From Paralichthys olivaceus (Eukaryota > Chordata > Actinopteri > Pleuronectiformes > Paralichthyidae), in NCBI RefSeq assembly GCF_024713975.1, contig NC_091094.1, forward strand, positions 10,773,001 through 10,837,000: a stretch of 64,000 bases of DNA, in the 5' to 3' direction. Within the stretch, counting starts at the first letter, position 1. Each line of letters starts with the position of its first letter. A model generated the notes under the pieces. That model was not told where the DNA came from. It saw only the letters and a program-made list of their open reading frames with translations, and made no database searches. A program made the position numbers and the translations under genes. This document shows positions 47,564 to 62,032 of this stretch, piece by piece.

Positions 47564-49682
47564 ATGCCGAAGTCAAAGAGAGACAAGAAAAGTAAGAAAA
47601 TATCCGTCAGACTGTGACACGGACCGACACATTTAGTGAAAATACACTGGACTGGTTTTGTTTGTAAAAACAACAACAGGAAATCAATGTAAGGGACGAA
47701 ACAAGCTAACGTTAGCTTAGCTAACGAGTGAAATAGCAGTGGATTCACACAGTACTCTGAAGCTAACTCCGGATTCACAGCCTTCCCTGATCTGAAACTG
47801 TGTTTTACCAAGTCTTCAGCCTGTGTGAGGTTATTTTGCTCAGGGTTGACGAATCTAGGTTTAGCGGTTATTATCTAGACGTGTTCTGATCTCTTTATAT
47901 ACAGTCTATGGTTCTGATGTTGTCTGGGTTTGATCAAAGTTGCAAAATCTCCCTTTTTTCCTCATGATTTAAGTAAAGGTCTCCTCCACAAATCTGAAAG
48001 TGTGTTTTTTAAAATGTTACGACTTTAATCAGGATGTCTAACACCATCTTAAACTTAAAAAATGAACTTAACTTTCCACTTTAGTTGTCAATCTAAAAAG
48101 TAATTGCTAAGTTATTGTTATTACTATATTCTCTGTCTCTCTCAGTTTCGTTAACGAAGACAGCCAAGAAAGGGCTCGAGTTAAAACAGAAACTAATCGA
48201 GGAGGTGAGTGTTCTGGTCTCATGTCATCTATATTTGTATAGTCTTGTAAGAAGTTTGCTCAAGCTGTTGATATGATTCACACTAAACTATGCTCCTGTT
48301 TGTGTTTGTAGGTACGAAAATGTGTGGACACCTACAGACACTTGTTCATCTTCTCTGTGGCCAACATGAGGAATAACAAGCTGAAAGACATCAGGACAGC
48401 ATGGAAACACAGCAGGTAACACGGCACGTGAAGCAGCCCATTAGTTTTTTATTTCAATTCAGGCATCAGGCATCTTTGTCATGGTGTGAAAACCGCGGTG
48501 TGATGTGTTTTTGTTGGCGGAGCTTTTTAAAGATGGTGTCTACAGGATGATCTTGGAATTACAAATTGTTATTCAACAACTTGTGTTTAAAGTGGGGGAC
48601 ATGGAGTTTGAAGGAGTCATTAGTCAGAGAGTTGTAATATAGAAGTTAAGCTATATTGGCTTCTTATGCTTTTTTCTTTGGTCTTCAGCAAACCTCCCAA
48701 CTTCATTAAAGCTTATCACCAAACACAGGAGTATCCTTTGAACAGGGGCCACAGGAAAGATTTAACTCTCCTCTCTATTACAGGTTCTTCTTCGGCAAAA
48801 ACAAAGTCATGATGGTTGCCTTGGGTAAAGGAGAAACAGACGAATACAAAGATAATTTGCACAAGGTGGGTGAGATCTTTCAGAATGGTGTCAAGTCAAA
48901 AAATATCACGACAACTGCTGGTATCTGTTGTATGTGCTTTACTTTGTACTGCTTTTGATAATCTGTAGGTCAGCAAGCATCTACGAGGAGAAGTTGGTGT
49001 ACTATTCACAAACAAAACAAAGGATGAGGTGCAAGAGTAAGTATTGCTTCACAGACCACGGTTGTTGTAATAAATATTAATCAGAATTTAGCTGAATGAC
49101 ATTCTTTCTTCATAGGTATTTCAATCATTTCAAAGAGATGGATTATGCGCGAGCAGGCAACCCAGCACAGATGGCCCTAACTCTGGACGAGGGACCCCTG
49201 GAGAAGTTTCCTCACTCCATGGAGCCCCAGTTGAGGCAGTTAGGGCTCCCCACTGCTCTCAAGAAAGGCAAGATAAAAAATATTTGAGTGCAACGATGAA
49301 ACAGTCAGTGTTTTATATCCTTTGGATCTGTGAAATTTTCTTCTACTTTAATTCTAGGGGTGGTGACACTGCTGAAGGACCATGAGGTCTGTAAGGAGGG
49401 AGATGTGCTCACTCCTGAGCAGGCTCGCATTCTGGTGAGTTCCTGAGCATTAAACTAGAGGAGACATCAACAGTGTTTCAATTTTCATTTGACTAAAAGT
49501 TCAACCTTGTTCCAATTTTTTTCCCACAGAAACTCTTCGGTATCGAAATGGCAGAATTCAAAGTACAGATCAAATGTATGTGGAACTCAGAAACGGGCGA
49601 ACTTCAGAACTTTGCCGGTGTGGAGTCTTTGCAGGAGAACGAGGATGACGATGACGACAATGATGGTATTGATGCAGAATAA
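47564..49682 (+). CDS. mrto4: mRNA turnover protein 4 homolog (ribosome assembly factor MRTO4)
   Basis: MRTO4 is a nucleolar paralog of ribosomal stalk protein P0/L10. It occupies the P0 site on pre-60S particles and is later exchanged for P0. Eight exons join in frame: 47564-47591, 48146-48204, 48312-48415, 48784-48865, 48969-49036, 49116-49267, 49358-49434 and 49530-49682. They give 240 residues, against 239 in human. Motifs in order are [123 protein letters not shown] and an acidic tail, [16 protein letters not shown]. The start is in good context (AACCATGC). Intron 6 must use a GC donor (AAAG|GCAAGA after 49267). The gene is divergent from iffo2 and convergent with akr7a. Confidence 0.96.
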
Positions 49683-49683
49683 A
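49678..49683 (+). promoter_or_regulatory. mrto4: AATAAA overlapping the mrto4 stop codon
   Basis: The stop TAA (49680-49682) is embedded in AATAAA. If used for cleavage, the 3' UTR would be only some 10-30 bases. No other clear AATAAA is seen on this strand before akr7a territory, so either a weaker signal is used downstream or the UTR is very short. Confidence 0.35.
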
Positions 49684-50339
49684 ACATCTGGATCAGCAGG
49701 GGCTTGTACCGATATAATAAGTCGTTTTTTGCCAACCACAACACCAAAAGGACTTTGATGTTGAAACCATTCACCCTGACAGCCTGTGCTGTGTGTGGAC
49801 TCTAGTCTTTGTCCTATGTCTTTTATTCACCCCAAACATCTTGAATTTAAACTCTGGGCTGTTTTGCTGTTAAGGAGATACTCATCACTGGATTCAAGAC
49901 TCAACAACCAAATTATCTTGACGCCACTTGTCAAGATTTGGAAACATACTGACAAAATGTCTTGTATTGCATTCAAGTACTTTGTCATTCACCTAAAACA
50001 AACATACTGTTTGATATGTGAGGCCACTCATTTGATGCATTTTATGTGGAAGAAAACATTTTTGTTGATTTAAGAAGTTTTATTTTCTTTTTATTGTAAC
50101 AGTTTAATTAAGGCAGACTCTAGAAAACTTTTTCTCCCTTGTCATTTTTACATTTATACATCAACAGTGTTGTGCTCTTTGACATTAACACATGTAGGTT
50201 TCTAATAGATTCATTCTAAAGAAATTAAGAGTTTGGGAAAAAGAAGCACAAGTATCTACGATCACCGGGTCTCTTGCAGATCTATTTTCTGTAAAAACCT
50301 GGATAGGGAGATTTTGGCTCTGAGGTGAAAAGAGGGTCT
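49683..50339. other. Spacer between the convergent mrto4 and akr7a genes
   Basis: 657 bp shared by the 3' ends of two convergent genes. On the akr7a strand, AATAAA occurs at 50090-50095 and 50079-50084, implying an akr7a 3' UTR of about 0.25-0.3 kb. Short open frames here look like untranslated sequence. Confidence 0.55.
50079..50095 (-). promoter_or_regulatory. akr7a: Tandem poly(A) signals for akr7a
   Basis: Two AATAAA hexamers on the minus strand (complement of TTTATT at 50090-50095 and 50079-50084), about 250 bp after the akr7a TGA (50340-50342). Confidence 0.5.
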
Positions 50340-53679
<3,340 letters not shown>

Positions 53680-53706
53680 GATCCTCGGCGAGCGACGCGA
53701 GGGCAA

Positions 53707-55872
53707 AGGTCGTGGAGGAGGAGGAGGAGGAGGAGGCTGATCAGGGAGCGTCGTAAAGTTACTGAACCACTTTAAAACGCAACACGCACATTGAAAGCTG
53801 ATGGTTAACGTGGCTTCTTATCTTTGTGGTAGCGGAGCAAGAGCAAAGTTCATTATCTCTCACTACTTCCTGTTTTGTTTAGACCCACGTGTTAATGTTT
53901 ACACGAGTATCTTCGTTACACAACGTGTAGGTGACTTGTGAAAGTCCTAGCACGTAGGTGCTGCACTTCTCATCTTTAACCACAAGGTGCCAGCAAATCC
54001 CCACATTTGACCAATCGTGCTAACGATACTAAAGTTTCCCATGACTAAGATAAGATCAAACTTTATTGATCCACACAGCGGCGAGATTCAGTTGTGACAG
54101 CAGCAGCAGGCAGGTCAGAATAAGGGAGGCAAGAGTTTACAAATGTTTTTCAAAAGGCAGTAGAATAAAAAATAAATTTAAAAAATGCTGACTATGAACA
54201 TAATATACACCTTTCATTGTAGTGGTTTGTATAGAAATGTTCAGAAGTGAAGTGCAAGTAGAATAAACTGCAAATAGTATAAGTGACATGAGAGAAAAAA
54301 CAGCGCAGAAGTTTATTTTAATTTTTTTTCAAAGATCTCAGCCATGCAGATGTGATGGAGTTAATCCACTATCAACAAAGAAGTTGTTTTTAGTATGTAC
54401 GTTTGAGTATTTTTACATGGGACTACTGTAGACTACTGTAAAAAAAAGATGGCGGAGAGGGTCCCCTCGATGTAAATACAAAGTATTCAAATATTAGGGG
54501 GTAAAGAAAACTACAATTCACACAATTTAGATGATGCGAACTAGTGAAAACATCATGAGGATTATTCTACATTAAATTTCTGCCAACAGTTCCCTTTCAC
54601 CAAAATCTTACACACTGGACCTTTAACCGTATCAGATGTTGGGCCCAGTAGATCTTCACTCCTGCGCCTCTCAACAGGTTGACAGTCATGGATATTCTGT
54701 GTGTTTTACGGCTCAGAAATCAACAAACAAAGAAACGTGATCACTACATAACTCAGTGAACTTGTTGCAGTGAAAGATCTACATCCCAACTCTGGCAGCA
54801 ACACATCTTGTGTCTGAGAGGCCCTGATCTAATTCAAACAACGTGCCGTGTCGCCTCCACCCTCGCAGGGTGCAAGGACGGCGGTGACCCGGGACTGTTC
54901 GGGGTCACGAACACACAACATGAGCAGCAATGAACGCTTTGTTTGGGGGAGCAGCGGTAGTGGGTGCTGGCTGCTGACCCTCTGACCGCACCATCAGCTG
55001 TTTGCCCTGCAGAGTGAGCGTATAGCTTCTCCAGACCCCTGCACCCCCCCTGCTACCACCACAAACATCCTCTGGAGACTTTTTACATCACGTCTAGATG
55101 GTCCCACACCAAACAGGAGCACTTGGCATCCTCCTACGCGCAGACCTCTGTGCGTCAGAGCGCGCAGACTTCGTCCAGTGCGCACAGCTTCAAACCGTTT
55201 TCCTCATTACTTGCTTACTGAGCCAAATTAACTTACCATGGTTGTGGGAGGGAATATCATCACATAAAATAGGTCTAGTTGGGCGTCTAGTTGAATAACA
55301 TCATGGCAGAAAATTCCTCGAGTGGCAAGTCAATGAAATCTTATTGTGCGTTTTTATCCAAGTAAAGTGAATTTTTTTAAAATTAAAATGAAAAACTCTC
55401 AGCTATGTCAGTGCACTTTGCAGACGGTGGAGTGTCTCATAGGTTTCAGAGGCTTTGAATAGCAGAGGCCACTCTTGGTGTCCTCCCCTCCATACACCCT
55501 CTCCCCCCACCCCTGCCATCATTACCAAGTCAATGGAGGGAGCCAGGGAGCTCGCAGCCGCCGCGAGTCTTTGCCCAGTAAATCCAACATCTGTCGAGAG
55601 GGAAGCATAGGTGAGCTGCAGTTTTCAGTCAGTGTCACCCTCACACCGACTCAGAGCGAGATTACGCACCGCATGTGATGGCTGTGTCATCTTTGGTCAC
55701 TGTTGGTCATTTCCACGTGGAAGATCCTTTACGCGCCGTTTAATTTCATTCGAGACCGTTTGGATGATTTCTTCAGTCCATTAGATTCCTTTTTTCATTT
55801 TTAAACCTCTGATCTAACCTCATGACTGAGTTCATGATTTTTAAAACTTTAGTCTAATCCAAGAAGAGGAAA
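53707..55872. other. Spacer between divergent akr7a and megf6, with repeats
   Basis: It begins with a GGA run (53715-53737) next to the akr7a first exon. At about 54045-54300 there is a dispersed repeat opening AAGATAAGATCAAACTTTAT (TTTATTGATCC-type, common in fish). At 54421-54626 is a truncated copy of the 383-759 element. The part from about 54830 to 55700 is locally GC-rich and may hold the megf6 promoter and 5' UTR exon; no exon boundary could be fixed. Confidence 0.45.
54421..54626 (+). repeat. Truncated copy of the TTAA-ended MITE-like element
   Basis: It shares the right half of the 383-759 element: GACTACTGTA, AAGATGGCGG, the CCCCTCGATGTAAATA-type block, CACAATTTAGATGA, ACTAGTGAAAACATCATGA and the terminal CACACTGGACCTTTAA. 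The left terminal repeat is not found. The terminus is closer to the presumed family consensus than the first copy. Confidence 0.75.
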
Positions 55873-58836
55873 ATGGGTGGTCTTATTTTTTCTTTTTTCT
55901 TAATATTTATCCAAGAGGCACACACTTTGCGTTATGGCACCGCCAACGACCTGCAACCATATATGTGAGTAACCTTCTTTCATATGTTTCTTCAATAAAT
56001 GATTTAAACATTCTTCAGAGGATGTTTTCCTTTCAACTTAACCAAGGTGTTTTTACAGCCTCACGTTTCCTTTTGAAGTGTGAGCATGAGAAAACTGCTG
56101 GTTCACCTGCACATGCACTAACTTGTGCCAAAGACTCAAACAGAAGGATAAAACATGCTTGTGTTTTTTTCACATGTTTCAGAGGAATCAAAGAGCAGCT
56201 GGATCACAGATCTGTTCAGTAAATTTCAATCTGCTATTGGATGTCAACTTTCACATTGTTTTCTATCTACCTGGATGATTATATATTGTGGATGTGCATT
56301 GCATTCCTAAGTCTGTCAGAGGTGGTTAGTTTTCTCAAAGCCAAGCACCAGTTTGTTGTAGCAGGTATTCAAACCACCAAAATAATAAATGCACAGCTTT
56401 AAATTATGTGAGAGGAGTTTCTCGGCTGTGCCACTAACTGTAAGGTTTTTCATATGCAATTATGCAGACAGGTGGTGGTGACAGTGATTACTATTGTTTA
56501 TGAGATGAGCAGCTGCATGTTGTCTCAAGATTCCTGCTGATCTCCATACGTTTCCTGTCCGTCCTTGGAGGTTTACCAGAGGAGTAAACTTTTCACTGTC
56601 CTCAGTCTGTCCAGCAGTGTGAAGACATCAGTGGCACCTCACAGAGACAGACTTTGTTTAAAAAGGACAAAACATCACAGTTAGACAGCTCATCATTTTT
56701 TACCTCAGGGTGAAAACTATCTCGTCTTTCTGCTGACGCTCAGTCTCGTATACGTACAATCAAGTGGAAATGTTTATCTTCTACTGTTTTTCCTGTGAAA
56801 ACACTTCAAAATGTTTCACCTGAATCATTTGGAAAGTTTTGCCATGATTTTGAAAATAATAAATTGAAGTGGTAACTGTTTACAGAGGTTGCACTTCATA
56901 TGCTTTTGTTTCCTGACAAACCTGGCTCACATCTAAAACATATTTTAACTTGTCTGGTTATAATTTTTGTCTTTGATTTTTCTCTGTTTTGTTTATCTTG
57001 TTTTGCTTTCATGTCCACGCCACCCCCTGAAAGTCTTTCTGGTAACACATTTCAGGAGATTATTGAGTTTAAGTCAGACTACAGGCAGTAACTTGTGCTC
57101 AGCGCTCAGAGGGGTGATGTCTGAGGAATTATCTTTAAGTCTTTAAAAATACAAAAACCAGACAGTAAGAGCAGCTTTGCACCTGAACACAGGTACTGCC
57201 CTCACAGGCTTTAAGTTGGTCAGCGCTGAAAACCCTCAAGCCTCGCCTGTCTATCTTTACATGCACCATTTCTTGCAGCGCTCATAAATTCCCTCGCTGC
57301 CATGTGTTCATCTGTAAAAACAACGCAGAGCATTTTGACATGTTAAGTATTTTTACAACTGCTTTTCATTGCAGGCCCAATGTGTGCGTGGAGAGGGAGG
57401 TGACACTGGTAGCCCAGAGGCAGCCGTGTGTGCAGGCCTTCACACGCATGGTTAAAGTGTGGAAGCAAGGCTGTGTGGGGCAGTCGTGGTGCATGGGATA
57501 CGAGAGGAGGTGAGTAATACACCTTGCTTGTAGTCTGTCTACTCCACCGTTTCAAATCCTTTGGCTCTGTTCCTCCTGCAAACACTCCCAACGTCACCTG
57601 CAGGGGATGTCATGCTGCGTTGACTAAGCTCCAGCTACAACAAAGCATTAATTAATGGTTTTGTGTGATTTGCAAGAGTTATGCAACCAAAAGAATTCAT
57701 CACATAGGGCAGTATCCGACAGGATGAGCTCTGACTCCTTGATCTCCTCCTTCCTCTCCCCTCTTCATCTCTCTTACTCTTGTTCTGTAATCACTGCTTT
57801 AAACCTCTCATATCAGTTTAAGTGCAAGGTGTAGCCCCACTTCACCTGAGTTACCATCTATTTAACACTCAGTCGTCCCTGCAGCCAACATTCCTTTGAA
57901 GCAGGGTCCTAATGCTAACACTTTAGCCTGTCTCTCTGAGTCAGTGTGAGGAGTCCGCCGCTCACACTCGCTTTCTGCGCGTTATTTACCGTGTTACCAA
58001 GTCAAAGCTCACTTTGAAGGCAGCCAAGGCCACAATTACTCGCTGTAAACGGAATGTGTTCCCACAATGTGTAATGAGTATGGAGCAAAGAGAGGGGTCT
58101 CAAAGTACAGGGAGAGGACAGTGTCACACTCAAAAAACGTTGTCTTTAGAGTCTGGGAAAAATGTTTGCTGAACAATATGCTGCACCTTGCTTTAAGACT
58201 GGGAGCTTTTTGAACAGGGAGAATGTTTATTTTTCCTGATCGAGACATATGGAAATCTAAGAATTAATGCATCAAATATTAAGTCAACCCTAATGCTTAT
58301 ATGCATGTATGGTCACCATAGATCATATATAAAGATGTCTCCAATTCTTCCTATTTAGAAATGAAGCTGAAATATCCTGGATACAAACGCTACCATCAGT
58401 GGCCGCAGTGTCAAGGCTCCGTCAATACACACTCTAGACCAATTATTAAGCAAACTCAGCTGTCAATAATAATATTCAATCAATTTTTATGGCATCAAAT
58501 AACTTAATAAAATCAAGCTTATGAGAAAAACAAATACTTAAACTACCTGAAATGACAGAAACTATCTTTGAGAAGAATTTGATGTGTGCTTTGAATTTTT
58601 AGTTTTATCAATGTCTCATCAGTGACCTGGAGATAGTTAGCACAGAACTATTTTCTGCTCTCGAGATTTATATTTGCCACTTCAGAAAGTTTCAAAGTTT
58701 TAACGTAATATTTTTCATTTGAACAGGACGGCATACTACACGGCATACAGACAAGTGTACAGACAGGATTATGACACTGTGTACAAGTGTTGCCCTGGAT
58801 GGTCTCAACTTAACGGAGAAGCGGGTTGTCTTTATC
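55873..58836 (+). CDS. megf6: Multiple EGF-like domains protein 6, N-terminal exons (5' partial gene)
   Basis: MEGF6 is a large secreted protein with an N-terminal EMI domain followed by many EGF repeats; its molecular role is little known. Three exons join in phase: 55873-55964, 57375-57509 and 58727-58836. The first encodes a signal peptide (MGGLIFSFFLIFIQEAHT) and a short linker. The second starts MPNVCVEREVTLVAQRQPCV and ends GQSWCMGYERR. The third reads TAYYTAYRQVYRQ, then VYKCCPGWSQLNGEAGCLY. Together these form an EMI domain with the expected cysteines (NVC, QPC, GC, WC, CC, GC). The best match from memory is human MEGF6 (MPHVCAEQELTLVGRRQPCV, RTVYYMGYRQVY). The start ATG has A at -3 and is followed at once by the hydrophobic signal segment. 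The EGF exons lie beyond the window, after a donor GTAAGT at 58837. Confidence 0.88.
55965..57374 (+). other. megf6: megf6 intron 1
   Basis: This 1.4 kb intron runs from the signal-peptide exon to the EMI exon (donor GTGAGT at 55965, acceptor GCAG at 57371-57374). No repeat or further exon is recognised. Confidence 0.7.
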
Positions 58837-59100
58837 GTAAGTATCCTTGTTCCTTATGTTTTTCTAAAACTTTATCAGATTTGTTATTGATATGACCCTT
58901 TTATGTGAAACAGATGGAACATGGAGGTTGGTATGTTTGAGATGTGTCCCCAGCTCTTGTGTTGTTTCTATAGACTGTGAGGACGTAGACTTTAGGTCTA
59001 GAAAGTGAAGCTAATGCGGAAGGGTCTGAAATCTGTATTCTCTCAAATGACCAACAGAGGGTGATTCCAACTGTTGCAAAAAGAAGTCTATGAGAAAAAG
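58309..59100 (+). repeat. SINE-like repeat fragments flanking megf6 exon 3
   Basis: At 58309-58475 a fragment contains ATGAAGCTGAAATATCCTGG, shared with 5041-5220 in the opposite orientation. At about 58965-59100 a second fragment has AGTGAAGCTAATGCGGAAGG and AAAAAGAAGTCTATGAGAAA, blocks I recognise from a common teleost repeat. They flank, but do not enter, the coding exon at 58727-58836. Confidence 0.5.
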
Positions 59101-61976
59101 ACCTGACATCTCACAATGGGTGCAGGTTACAGGTGTAGGTGAAGTGTCCTCGAGCTCTCAATCACGCTCATTCCCCACTCCTCAAAATATGTTTACTTCT
59201 GGTTTAAAAGAAAAACCAAAAAAACAAAAAAATGGTGCAAAATGCAAAACTCGAGGCTTTAGCACGGCAGCTCATAAACCAATGGGTGACATCATGGTGG
59301 GTTTCCACTTGATTTTTATATTCCCACATGGTTTGAATGTGGATGCTGGGAGAATAATCCTCCAGTGGTTAAAGTGTTGACGTGTGAACATTCATCAACA
59401 GTTGAATGTGAGTGAGGTCATGGCTCTGCAGCGTGGATACAGCATTGTCTGGCACTTATCATTTGCTGGATACTTTACTTTTACATGGTGCAGCCCTGCT
59501 CATAATGTTGCAGTGTGTTTCAATCATCCAGACAGTTATGCCACTTTCTTCACGCGGAGGTGTGACATTGGAAGTGCAGGTCAGAGGATTCAATTATGGC
59601 AGAGAAGACAGACCGGCCGTCCAGTGTTTACTCCAACCAATCACAGTGAAGCCCTCAAAACAATACCCATCAGTGGAGACCACCCGCTGTTCTTCATCAA
59701 AAGAACAAAGAGAAACTAAAGTGAATCCTCTCACCGTAACTCTGACTCTCTGATGTCCGTGTGTGGACAAGTATTTCTGCTGGACACACTGAAGCTGCCA
59801 GGAGCTCATCCCTCTTGTGGATAAGCTTAGCTTTACACCACTGAGACCAAGAAGCCTCCTTTGATGGGATTTTACAGCCAGTGATCCAGATTGCATAGCC
59901 TGCATACCATAAACTCATGGTAAAGACCCATGGTAAAGACTTCCTGTAAACAGTTTGTCCCCTGTTCGGTTGACTGACAAGTAAGTTCCAACTTCCCTGT
60001 CCCATGTGCCCTGCCTGGAAACACTGTGTGAGACTAATGCTCAGCTCTCACACCCCCAGTGCAGACACATTACTCTGTGGGGCAGCCACCCGATGGGAAG
60101 TGGCTGAGCCGGGGAGCAGGAGAAGATCTCCTGGATGCGCCTGTCATCAGTGTCTTATTATGGCATCAGCGCTCTCTTCAAAGCGCCCTTTGTGTCCGGG
60201 GAGAAGGTTACAGTATTAAATTATACAAGGAAGCATTGCTCTGTCTACTTTTCACTGGGTCTGGTTTGTTTTAAAACACTCATAAAGAAATGTCTTAAAG
60301 ACCCATCCTTCAGGACAGTGTCTCCCCTCACTTTAAGTAGACGGCGGGGTTTTGTTTCACCTTTCGTGTGACAATGGCTGCTCTCTTCGACATGAGGCAG
60401 GGCTTTTATCTCTGTAACCAAAGAAGCAACCGCACTTTGAGATGGGACAAACTAATCACCCTTTTCTCTGAGCCATTGAACCCGGATAAAAGGAAACTCA
60501 CGCCACAATCCTCCCTCTCCCACTCCTGCGCACTTTGCTATGCGCTATCTGTACTGTACCTCAGTCAACACTGTACAATCTGTGGAGGCGGTTTTCAACA
60601 GCGTCTTCAACATCCAAAAGGAAAAAAATCTGCCCTGCAAAAATCTACAGCTTTGAACAAATCCCCTGAAAAACACCCAAATGAGAAGAAGATGGGAATG
60701 CTTTGTATTGAGATAGTGATTTAGTGTCTGGCACTAAACTTCCTTCTCTCTCTGTGTGTTCCCTAATAAAATGTCAGTGTAAGGTAATTAGGCTAACGAC
60801 CTGTGGGTATTGTGAGGCATTAGAGTGGAACTGAGGGTCTAATTTAGTTGTAGATGCAGCACACACAGTGGCTGAGAAGTGACAGGTTGAATAGTTTGTC
60901 ATTCCTTCTCTTCAGTTGTCCATTGTGTTCCATTGTACAGATGTTGACATCCTCTTACAATATTGAATTTGTTGTGCTCTCCAGCTTTCTCTGCTTGGCA
61001 TAGTTAGTCACATATTTGGGTAATATACCAAAGCAGAGCTGCTGTTTTCCATATCTTTCTGTTTCAGGCTACTATCATTTAATTATTATGGTTTGTAAGT
61101 TTTCCAGTTACACAATGGCATTGATTAAGAGCGGCTTGCAAATATTTTATAAATATATATAAAATATATTTGGAGTTTTTGTTTTCCAACTTTTGATGTT
61201 TTCCAGCATCATTACACAAAGAATATTGCTCATCGTGGAAAGTCAAACTAAAGCTGTTGCAGTTCTTTCACAATATAGCCATGGACTTGTGCAGAAATGA
61301 AAATGAATGCTTAATTTTTATTTTCATTAATGAATTGGCAAATTTTGAATCTTGATTTAGTTTGTTAGTTTAAAATGATATTTGAACAAAACTGCCAGTC
61401 ACCAAAGTATTTAAACATTAATTCTCTGTATTATTTAGATCTAATTAGCCAATTATCTATTCAATAGTTTTATAATCTAAGACTTTTTGTCTTCAAAGTC
61501 AGTGAGGAGACTTGTGGAGGCAGACTGGATCGTCTGAATACCCCCCCCTCCAAGTCCAGCTGAGGAGACTTTTGTGTGTTTTGAAAAGAATCCAATTGGC
61601 TCTATGACTATCTCGTCCTCCTGAAGGTGAAGAGCTCTTGACTCTGTGGTGGCGACTTCCTCCACTTAACTGTTTGCAGGGCCACTCAATCAAAGAGTTA
61701 AACCTTTTTACCTCGGCCAGTAGCCACGGGCCGGGTGAGGATCGATGGGGTTAGCCCCAGCTAAAGTGGAAACAAGCAGTTATGTTGATTGATGGCAACA
61801 ATAAGCTTTGTGACAGGGGCTGAGGAGCAGCGACAATGGCTTTTCCAGTTTGTTGTCCTCGTTAACTGCTCAGTGGGAACTGGCCTCCTTTTGTGGCGGG
61901 ACCAGGCGGGTGAAGGTACATGTGAAATAGGCTCAGTAGGCAGGAAAGAGGAAATGGTCTTCTGTCCATGGGTGGT

Positions 61977-62032
<56 letters not shown>

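Noticed and set aside
61600..61950. Locally GC-rich block in megf6 intron 3 that might be a conserved regulatory element
   Set aside because: No recognisable motif cluster, and conservation cannot be judged without other genomes.
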